DNA of 64,000 bases, from positions 130,859 through 194,858 of the forward strand of contig JADKGY010000033.1 of assembly GCA_016722045.1 (NCBI GenBank). The letters are read 5' to 3'. The position numbers were made by a program, and so were the translations under genes. Shown piece after piece: positions 56,342 through 64,000 of the stretch. A model generated the notes under the pieces. It did no database searches. It saw only the letters and a program-made list of their open reading frames with translations, and had not been told where the DNA came from. The stretch's first letter is position 1. Each line of letters opens with the position of its first letter. The DNA comes from Candidatus Opimibacter skivensis. GTDB taxonomy: Bacteria; Bacteroidota; Bacteroidia; Chitinophagales; Saprospiraceae.

Positions 56342-56752
56342 GATTGAAAGATAGTGAGTTGTCAGTAGTCAGTAGTGAGTGGATTAAAATTATTCAACAG
56401 ATTGATGTAGCGATACAGATTCTTGAACCGTGAACCATGTGCCGTGAACCGTGTACTTCGACATTCGATCAGCATGATTCATCCTTTTGCCGCAGCTGAG
56501 CAACCACAACTCAGCAACTTATGTGAAAAGTGATGCGCGAGGAGTGAAAGGAGGGGTTTGAACAATGAAATGTGCGCAGAGACAGAGATGAATTATCCAT
56601 GGCTAGGGTTGCTAATAATTTTTAAGGGCGAACATTTTCCTTTCGGATTTTGTCGAAATCATTTGATATAACCCATACTGGTATTGAACATATTAAAATA
56701 ATCAAGATTATGTTTCCCCTCTTGCTGCCGCATTCGTAAGCCGTGAGACTTG
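56342..56752. other. Intergenic, low-complexity
   Basis: Imperfect tandem steps CAGTAGTCAGTAGTGAGT (about 56360) and GAACCGTGAACCATGTGCCG (about 56426) lie upstream of the GMC gene. From here rightwards frame breaks become very frequent. No gene is seen. Confidence 0.4.
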
Positions 56753-57858
56753 CTATTTCCTATCCGTACCGTGGATATCTCTCTCCACAATTTTCATCAT
56801 AATAAATTTCGGAAAATAAATATCCATATTATCAAGCAACTCCTCAACATCAAAACTATTGACATTGTATGTGATATAAATTCCATCACCGCGCAATTCG
56901 GGATGAGCTTTGGCCGAATACATAAACGGCTTTTTAACACCAGGGTATTGAGGAGTATAAAACATGTAAGGCTCTGTCCACGGGCCCTCTATGATCTGAC
57001 ATACGCAGACCCAGCATTACCTTCTCCAAAAACAAGGCCTGAATCTGAATGTATTTTTTCAAATTTGAGTCATAGTGTATCGAATATTCTGTGCTGCCTT
57101 TAAATAATGGCTTCGGTATCGGACTTTTCGTTTTTCTTGCTGCCCATTTGTCGTTTATCCACCATTGAGGATTTGCAAGATTTCCTGCATACGCTTCGTT
57201 GATGTCCCAGCGCAATAGATAGACCTCATGTCGTAGGTTCAACCGCTCCAAATGCATATAGATAATGTTCGTCTTTCAGAACAGCAGCTGACCCGGCAAT
57301 AGTCCCAAGGTCTTTGGCCCATTGATGTACTGCATCTTCCATGCCGACAGTTTGATCATGTGGATTGAAATGAATGCCACATTCCAACCATATATTCAAA
57401 ACCAAGCCCCGATTTTATATGACGAACTTTCATTAAAAAAATAAGGAGCTTATCTTTTATCATTACCCCATGTCCTGTCCATATCAATGATGTCCTGCTC
57501 TTTATAAAAGGCTTGTGGTTTATTTTTCGAATTTACTCCAATAATACTTCAGCGAAGCATCATTGAAGATCATATCCATTCTGGATGGCAATGCTGTTTC
57601 TGATCAATGTTGACCTGCGTCGTGATCCGGTCGAATCACGGCATGATCAAACTGTCGCTAAAGCCGGAGTACATGACCATCTTCAAGATCAATTGAAGAC
57701 GCGCCATCAGCACCACGCCAAACTAAATCTTTATTAAAATAATCGTTCCATTGCGGAGAAAATTCAACTTTAACTTCATACCTGGACGTATCGAGGAGCT
57801 GACAGCTACAAATAGTAGAAAACATAAGAGAAATAAGAAGGCAAATAAATGTTTGCAT
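56753..57858 (-). pseudogene. DUF4185/DUF5005-like five-bladed propeller protein, many frame breaks
   Basis: The minus strand starts at ATG 57858 with a signal peptide (MQTFICLLISLMFSTICSC) and KDLVWRGADGASSIDLEDGH, matching the first blade of these glycosidase-like propellers (W-G-D-G-A...W-L-F-G-D-S). Later blocks in shifting frames read AAVLKDEHYLYAFGAVEPTT, HEVYLLRWDINEAYAGNLAN, GSTEYSIHYDSNLKKYIQIQ, and the last part KPFMYSAKAHPELRGDGIYI. These together describe one exported protein of about 360 residues. At least five indels separate them. The function, probably glycan related, is inferred. I judge it a real gene with poor consensus rather than a relic. Confidence 0.6.
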
Positions 57859-58374
57859 GTCTATCTTACGTTGTTCGTTTGATGCAGAAAGATATAATTT
57901 GTTAATTTGACTAAAGCATTACATCAATAAAATTATTTTTTCCAGATCAAACTCGATCCACCTCATCCAATCTGAAAACCTTTTGGTCGCAGAGACGTCT
58001 ATTTTGTTACTGAACTTCATCGTGTTGAGCGCTAGTCAGTGCGTAGCAAGAGGATGCGTAAAACAAATAGAAGCATCGCATCTTACCGCGAACGTTGATC
58101 ATTAGCAATATGCCACGTTTGACCATTCAAATAAAAGAAGACGCAGATCTATTAAGAAAATAAATGATTAATTTCTGTTCTGAGAATGATCTTCCATTTT
58201 GAAATTACCCAGGCGAAAATTTGCGGAATTGGAGGCAATGAATTCCTGAATGAGAAATACACGAAACTAATGCCCATAAACAATTTGTCGAGTATACCAG
58301 AATCCACTACTATTCACTATTCACTACGGTTGCTGAGTTGTAGCACATGTGGACTAGCGGTGCATGTCAACACA
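57859..58374. repeat. Repeat-bearing intergenic region
   Basis: 57983-58085 carries the GAGACGTC...CATCGCATC element also seen at 50625. 58131-58170 starts AAAAGAAGACGCAGAT, a copy of the GAGGACGCGGA family. CCACTACTATTCACTATTCA at 58301 is a small tandem. No gene is seen. Confidence 0.5.
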
Positions 58375-58737
58375 CTACTCACTCTCATCAGAATGCAATG
58401 ACTGATTTCCTCAATAAATGAAATCGCTTTAGTGGTCAAGACCAGGACCAATGTAAATTTTGGGAACCAGGACTTTACCGCAGCTTGTTCTACGTTGTAA
58501 CACAACATTAAGATCTTTGCCAGCATTGAGAGAGACCCGCCATCGGGGAGTGTATTTCCGAACATGTGAATGGCCGCCCCTATACCTCCCGTTTTGATCG
58601 AACAAGGAAAACCCATCCTGTTCGGGCCACATCATCTCCGGATATTTGAAGTCATAAATCGTACTATAAAATTTTTGCTCATGTCAAAATCAGAGACCGA
58701 TTTCAGCCCATTTTGGTGCATTGGTTAGCATTTCCAT
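58375..58737 (-). pseudogene. VOC (glyoxalase/bleomycin-resistance) family protein, frame breaks
   Basis: The ATG at 58737 begins MEMLTNAPKWAEIG. After a base change the VOC pattern appears: DFDMSKNFYSTIYDFKYPEM, GFSLFDQNGR, then SLNAGKDLNVVL, GKVLVPKIYIGPGL, and the tail LHSDESE before TAG. It is a single-domain VOC protein of about 120 residues (two beta-alpha-beta-beta-beta modules), with three or four indels in the text as given. VOC proteins have many metal-dependent functions. No substrate is suggested. Confidence 0.65.
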
Positions 58738-58975
58738 GATTATTGTTATTAGTTAATGAGTTTATAGGTTTGTGTTTATAGGTTTATTGGTTTTATAAGG
58801 CTAGATGAAATACATACTTTCTACGTGGTTTCTAAGTCTACTTGTGTTCTTAAGTGATTCAAAAAAAAGAGGACGCAGATTTTTTTAATAAAAATTAAGA
58901 TTTGTTAAGATTTGATTCATGTAGTTTATTGCCTTTCTTTTTGCTAATTGCTAATTGCCCCTTGCCTATTGTGTT
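58738..58975. repeat. Intergenic with GAGGACGC family copy
   Basis: AAAAAGAGGACGCAGATTTT at about 58864 and TTAAGATTTGTTAAGATTTG with GATTCATG at 58897-58920 match both ends of the dispersed unit, here reading like the copy at 5303. Confidence 0.6.
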
Positions 58976-59580
58976 TCATATCAAAAAGCAATGTACACAT
59001 GACAATGCATTCCTACTCCATGCGATCCAACCCGGAATATCTTCCTCCAGCGTATCGCTCTTTGATACAACCGATGACCCAACCTGCCGTTGTAGAAAAA
59101 TAAATATGAAGATCAACGCATCAACGTCGCTTTGTCATGATGCCGAACAACACCAAGTGAACCAACCCAAAGATGATAGCCTGAAGAATGTTCCCATTTG
59201 AAATCAGAATATAGACATCAACCGTCGCAATAAATCCACGAAAAAAATCTCTTCTGAAGATGATGTCTTCAACAAGGCAATTAGGGCAGGATGATGATTG
59301 AATTCAGGTTGAACCCCATCTGTCTCAACTTTCCGGTCACTGTGGGAGAATTACAACTGCTCTGATATTGGCATCAATAAATATCATGCCCATACCCGCA
59401 GTAATAAAAATCAAACACGCCAGTATCACATAGAAAAGACTCCCGAAGAGCTGTATAGACCGATGTAATGGAAAAATGTTTCTCTAGTACTTCCGAAACT
59501 GGTAGAAGATATAAGGTATAAGTGCAAATACAATAATCTGTAAAACCGTCGAGATGGAAATAGTTTAGTAATTCTGTCGT
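58976..59580 (-). pseudogene. CPBP family intramembrane protease, frame breaks
   Basis: Minus-strand frames, followed across several indels, read STVLQIIVFALIPYIFYQFR, ACLIFITAGMGMIFIDANIR, KTSSSEEIFFRGF with the glutamate pair of the CPBP/Rce1 active site, then IIFGLVHLV with the first histidine, and HGVGNALS with the last. These are the three conserved motifs of ABI/CPBP metallo-endopeptidases of about 200 residues. The C-terminus ends at TGA 58976. The start is not located because of the breaks. It lies between two VOC genes on the same strand. Confidence 0.6.
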
Positions 59581-59602
59581 GGATCAGGATGTAGGGACAA
59601 TT

Positions 59603-59940
59603 CTAACTTTTAGGCTTAATAAAAAATATAATGGTGTCCCATCAGGGTCTTGGAAATGGATAAAACTCCGCCTTCTTCAGTTCTTTCATATGTACTATAC
59701 CCGATTCAACAAGGTGGATCTTCGCTTCATCAAATGATTGACCGTAAATCTATGGAAATATTTTCAGACTTATTTTTTCCTCTTTCCGAGGGATGGACCT
59801 ATGATGTACCAGTGCTTCGATTGTGCATAGTGATTTCCATAACGTCGATAATTTTAAATCCCAATACATCAGTATAAAAGGCAAGTCTCTGATCCATATT
59901 CCTGACAGATGGTGAGGTTAGTTTGTACGATTTGAAACAT
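59603..59940 (-). pseudogene. Second VOC family protein, frame breaks
   Basis: The ATG at 59940 gives MFQIVQTNLT, then after one added base VRNMDQRLAFYTDVLGFKII, a textbook first VOC module. The second module reads FDEAKIHLVESGIVHMKELK and ends IKPKS before TAG at 59603. Length about 112 residues. At least four indels break it. Confidence 0.65.
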
Positions 59941-59951
59941 GGGTTGTTTAT

Positions 59952-61033
59952 TTATTTAAGATGATTTGAGATTAACCATTTTGATTTGCTCTTTATGAAA
60001 TCATCGATAGAGAGGCGTATGTGCCATCGGGATTGTCAATCCATGTAAAAAGTCTTGAATCGGAAATAGTTTTAAACGTGAAGTTATCAATTCCGTGATC
60101 TATCGCGTCTTGCCACGAAACCTAATTGAGAAATATTTCAGGTATTTTTGGCTGCATAACTTTTACATGGCAGGGTGTCCTTTGGCGTATAACTTAATAG
60201 CTCATGAAATCAGGTACAAGTACCAAAACAGGGGACATTTATATCCTTGTATTTTCCTGTGGATCATACGCCATCCATTCCAGTAAAGTATTCAACCATG
60301 ATCTGAATCGGAACGCGAGCTGAACTATCGAATACGTTTTTCCCCGTTGTTTTGTCTTTACAGTAATCATCCGGTGTCCACATATTATCATCCCATGTCT
60401 TTTGGTCACCGTTTTAAAAACCATTTTAGCGCCAGTAGTAGTCGTACTTTCTCTCTTTGGTCAGCGTATATTTTTGTTCGTTCTCCCAGTCAGACCATGA
60501 GCCATCTTTCGATTGGGATGGATGATAACGATATGGTGAACCGCCAATGATGATCGCTGAACTGTTCAGATCCGGACCAGTCGTGCGCCAGATTCAAGGC
60601 TACTTGTGTCCCTGTGACAAAATGGGCTAAGATGATCGGCTTGTGGAGATTTTCTTTTTCAATCAGGTTTATGATTCCTGTTTCGATTCCATTCGTCCAG
60701 GGCAATGAGAATATTTGACAGATATATCCGGCATTGGCGGAGCCGGTGTCCCGTCAAATCCTGCAGGTGTAATTGTATAAACCGTGTATCTTTTTATAAT
60801 GTCTTATCAATTCATCATACTTATCCTCCAAAGCCAAGGCCGGGGATGATGAGTCATGCTACAATGCTTCCCTTTACCTGTCTTCTTTACATTCCCGAGT
60901 TCACCGATAGTACAGGTTTATACTGCCGGATGAACAAGATTATTCAAAAGTAGAATCCTGCAAGAAGGATTGCTGAGTGAATCATGATGGGCAGAAGTAA
61001 AAGCCAGGGAAGAAGAAGAACCTTTTTAATCAT
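59952..61033 (-). pseudogene. Alpha/beta hydrolase, exported, many frame breaks
   Basis: The ATG at 61033 starts a signal-peptide-like leader (MIKKVLLLPWLLLLPIMIHS). The clear middle is LPWTNGIETGIINLIEKENL, HKPIILAHFVTGTQVALNLA with the elbow-like G-x-x-x-G region GTQVA, and YTITPAGFDGTPAPPMPDIS before it. The C-terminal part reads NFTFKTISDSRLFTWIDNPD then GTYASIDDFIKSK. Repaired length would be near 360 residues. The nucleophile is expected where HFVTGTQ lies; this variant lacks the G-x-S-x-G serine in the text given, which may itself be an error. At least six indels interrupt the frame. Confidence 0.55.
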
Positions 61034-61074
61034 ATCAGACAATTGAGGCCTAAACATACCTCCAGGTATTGTGT

Positions 61075-62207
61075 CTGACGACCTGTTTTATAAGACTGGA
61101 CCTGTTTAAAGGCTTTAAAAAGTAGCGTCTTCCTGTGATCTTTTAAACACTTGGTATTGAACGAAGATTTGCTAATGAAGCCCCCCTCGAGTGCGATCCC
61201 ATCCGTGGAATAGAGCTTTGAAATCATCATGATTGACGCGCCGGATAAATTCCTCTACCACTGTATTCATTGATCAGCTCGTTGAATGACTTGCCAATTT
61301 TCATTGATTAGTTTGGAGGCCTGGTGTGATGGAAGCCCTATCTGTTCGGCGAGTGCAGAAGTTTTTAATTCGGGATTGGTGTACAATTTTGTGTTTTGGA
61401 TCAGGGATTTAATTTTATGCATATACATCCCCTTCCTCCCGGAGAGAAGGGCATGTGGCTTTGTATTTCTGAGCGAAATCGGAACTCAGTATCTCCGGAC
61501 TTAAAACCATGCGATAGGCTATAAAATAAATGATCCTGATGTGATCAGGGTATATACATAATTCGTGACCGGATGATACATCCCACGAATAAGGATGAAA
61601 ATGTAAAGACCAAAAACAGTGATCAGGAACAAGGCGAAAGAACAAAAAGGTTCTTTAGCCAGTTTAATCAGAGAGATACAGGAATGAGTGTTGTACATTT
61701 CCATTGCCTTAGCGATTGTTCGCAGACCGGATCAGCTTATGTACGTCAGCACCAGGTAGATCAACAAATGAATATCCTGGACAGCGAAAATAGATATTTC
61801 AATGCTCCGTATGACTGCCGTTCCTGAGGGAAATGAATTTATAAATTCAAGCCAATACCTTTTTCCATAGTCAACGTGGAATATTGATCAACAGCTGAAG
61901 ACCATAGGAATGAAATGCAGACCGTATTTCTTCTGCCATTGAAAAGAAGGATCAATAACGGCTGTAAAAATAAATTAAGGGCCCAAAGAGAAGATCAATC
62001 CGAATGAAGTCCCAAATAAAAAGGAACATAATTCCACTTGAATCCGTCCGCACAACTACATAACTGAAATTAGTCATTATCATCAATCCTACCATTATCT
62101 GCAAGAGTCTTGGGGCCAACTCGATTTGGAGTGAAGCAAAGGCAAGCAAGAGTGATTAGAAATAAACCCTGCGCGATACTGATGATGAAAATAGATGACC
62201 AAAGCAT
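61075..62207 (-). pseudogene. AraC-family regulator with membrane N-terminus, many frame breaks
   Basis: The ATG at 62207 gives MLWSSIFIISIAQGLFLITL, then LMIMTNFSYVVVRT, IDLLFGPLIYFYSRY, and DPSFQWQKKYGLHFIPMVF in shifting frames. This is the multi-pass membrane part of a Bacteroidota AraC regulator. Near the 3' end EGGFISKSSFNTK is the second helix-turn-helix of an AraC domain (usually EAGFNSKSSFNTVFK). The order and length (about 377 codons) fit one gene. The exact stop is uncertain. Target genes are unknown; the neighbouring hydrolase is a possibility. Confidence 0.55.
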
Positions 62208-62281
62208 TGTTTATATAATTTCAATATTTTCCCATAATCCAGTTTCCGGTGTATTTTAGCATTAGAATTTGGTTTTTAGTG

Positions 62282-63377
62282 TCATATGAAATATACATAT
62301 CCCAATATACCGGCAACGAATGAGGTATCAGAATAGCAATTTTTTGGATTCGACAACGAACAATTCGTTTTATCAAAGGCAAGAAGGGTAATAAAGATTG
62401 ACATTGTAAATCCGTGCCCGCAAGTAGTCCAACCCCTATAATTTGTTTCCATTTCAAATCCACTCCGGCAACGCACAAAGGCCGAGAGAAACCACGATAA
62501 AACTAAAGGGAAAATCCCGAGTGGCTTGCAATGATCAACCCCATGAATCCCAATACTCAGGGGTGTGGTAAACCCTGATGCCATCCATCCTGAATGGGGA
62601 TACAGGTATTCCTTTAAGGCAAACAAGAGGCAAAATGATAAAGGCCACAGGTTTGTGCAGCCAGTGCTGCAATTTGTAGGATGTTGATCTCTCTCCTCCG
62701 TCACCAAAGGGAATAACTGACGCCAGCAAAACACCCGTGATGATCGGATGTACACGGGAGGCATGCATGACCGCCTACATTACCACCCCACCGATAAGAT
62801 AGAGGATGAGATTGTAGACTTTCAATCGGGTTGAGATGATCAATACCCCAAAAATACCAAGGGCTATAAATCACGGCTGCAAATGCTAATGCGCTGGTAT
62901 AAAGATAGCAATGACAAGGATGGCGCCCAGGTCATCAGCCAACCGCTAGCGCAGTTAATAGCACTCTTCAAGTCTTAACACTGAACTACAAAATAATGAA
63001 AGTATGCCGATGGCAAATGATGCAATATCAAATCGCCATGGGTATTCCGGCACCGGATTGCGTAAGATGTCCCAGAATTGAAAAACAAAAATATTCCTGC
63101 AGGTACAAACATACCGCCAAGAGACTGCAAACATAGGAAGCGCAGCGTTTTACTTCCCGGAAGAGTTCTATCAACATCAAGTCAGATTAAGAGTTTAATT
63201 AATGTCATTCCAGTAATAAAGCAAATAAGTGTCCACCGCCACCTGGGACATATAAATCCGATGGTCTTCTTTTGAAAAAGTTTGCGAGCAATAGTGAAAC
63301 CGGGGTACATCCTATCAAAAGGATACCTCCTGCTTTTTCACTTTCAAAAATTCGTTGAAAAGTTTAGTGAGTCTCAT
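62282..63377 (-). pseudogene. nhaA: NhaA-type sodium/proton antiporter, many frame breaks
   Basis: The ATG at 63377 gives MRLTKLFNEFLKVKK. The rest is read in pieces: SRVHPIITGVLLASVIPFGD, STSYKLQHWLHKPVAFIILP, KPLGIF, GVGLLAG, GFTMSIFITLLAF, and FVAGILGYVYFI before TGA at 62282. These are conserved NhaA helices. The full length of about 365 codons is right for NhaA (usually 380-390). NhaA exchanges sodium for protons across the inner membrane. Its ATG overlaps the stop of the upstream antiporter in TGATG, so the two are coupled. At least eight indels break it. Confidence 0.7.
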
Positions 63378-64000
63378 CAGAATTGTTTCTTTTTATTTGT
63401 GGTCATTAATCCAATCATCATCACTAAAACAGAAAGGATGATGACCTGGATGATGAGGGGCTTTGTTCACAAGAGGGTATGGCCTGATCGGGTGTGATGG
63501 CTAAAAATGGATTATGGTGATCAATCCACGGGGAGCTACAAATAAAAGTGGGTGACGCCAGAGGTTTGGAAATCTTCAGCATGATCCAACGGAGCAGGAT
63601 GATGAAGTAGCCACAGCAGCCGCGCTGCCCAAAGAATGGTTTCTGTATTCGCAAAGAATTTCTTTTGCTTCAATCAGAAAACCAAAAAGCATAAAGAATA
63701 ATGCTCTGATAAGAAATGTAGCTTCATTTTAATGTCTTTGAACTTGGGACTTCCTTATCTAATTTTTTGGGATTAAATTTCTCTATCCAGGGAAACGTTT
63801 CATCTCATCAAGATTGCCAAGGAAATAAACCGAATACAAAAGAATAAATATCAGCCCCGGCAAGTGATATACCCAGGTAGGGCATAGATTAAAATGACCA
63901 AAAGGATGATCGGGGTGTAGGTGATGTGATGCGTAATGCGGCTTAATAAAAATGAAGGCCAGGACAGAAACAAAAGAAATGATTATGATCAGGATCATTT
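63377..64000 (-). pseudogene. C-terminal part of a CPA-type cation/proton antiporter, cut by the window and frame-broken
   Basis: Only the 3' end is present. Pieces read WVYHLPGLIFILLYSVYFLG, NLDEMKRFPWIEKFNPKKLD, LIRALFFMLFGFLIEAKEIL, TPLLFVAPRGLITI, and the tail MTTNKKKQF before TGA at 63377-63379. The block LLF-x-APRGLIT is typical of the last helices of CPA-family antiporters from Bacteroidota. With nhaA directly downstream it forms a salt/pH operon. Several indels are needed to join the pieces. Confidence 0.55.

Noticed and set aside
56750..57103. 117-codon plus-strand frame
   Set aside because: It is the complement of the DUF4185/5005-like gene.
58902..59201. 99-codon plus-strand frame
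   Set aside because: It is antisense to the CPBP protease, whose active-site motifs are clear on the minus strand.
1..64000. tRNA, rRNA and riboswitches
   Set aside because: Nothing recognisable was found by eye on either strand; a covariance-model search would be needed to exclude small RNAs.

Overview
The window comes from a member of the phylum Bacteroidota, probably near Saprospiria or Chitinophagia. The evidence is a secreted protein with a type IX secretion sorting tail (4049-5185), a Bacteroidota-style TamB protein, PorT-like barrels, a LytS/LytTR pair, DUF4386, and promoter elements of the form TAnnTTTG. GC content is moderate to low. I saw no rRNA, tRNA, integrase or transposase.

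Layout. 1-12 kb: TamB (cut by the left edge), an amidohydrolase, a T9SS cargo protein, a GMC oxidoreductase, a DinB-like protein, PhzF, an NTF2-like lipoprotein and a zinc alcohol dehydrogenase. 12-13.3 kb: a GNAT/helix-turn-helix pair that looks like a toxin-antitoxin module, with a duplicated operator. 13.5-17.4 kb: a very large secreted M36 metallopeptidase. 17.8-21.8 kb: a metal-handling group made of a multicopper oxidase, a small barrel, an esterase, a 57-residue metallothionein-like protein and an AraC regulator with an N-terminal Cys-x-x-Cys module. 22-31.6 kb: housekeeping and signalling genes, several with frame breaks. 31.7-42.6 kb: a defence island with RhuM, AbiJ, a DUF2335 protein, and a four-gene operon of TPR-HExxH protein, type III methylase, PD-(D/E)XK nuclease and type III restriction helicase. 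42.8-56.3 kb: a galactose-oxidase-like protein, a CxxCH lipoprotein, an orphan secreted/membrane pair, a phosphoesterase, a caspase-like protein with a TPR-like neighbour, and a gluconate dehydrogenase-type GMC/subunit 3 pair. 56.7-64 kb: a DUF4185/5005-like protein, two VOC proteins, a CPBP protease, an alpha/beta hydrolase, an AraC regulator, NhaA and a second cation/proton antiporter, all recognisable but broken by very many indels.

Sequence quality matters for every claim here. At least a dozen genes are broken by what is almost always one missing base in a homopolymer, and the density of breaks rises steeply to the right of about 56 kb. I read this mainly as consensus error, probably with falling coverage at a contig end, rather than mass pseudogenisation. 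One exception worth testing is a nine-G tract inside the first gene of the type III operon, which could be a real phase-variation switch.

The intergenic DNA carries several dispersed repeat families: two nearly identical long palindromes, a family of short palindromes with a TTGGAG or CAGGAG core, a GAGGACGCGGA-type repeat, and others. No mobilising enzyme is visible.
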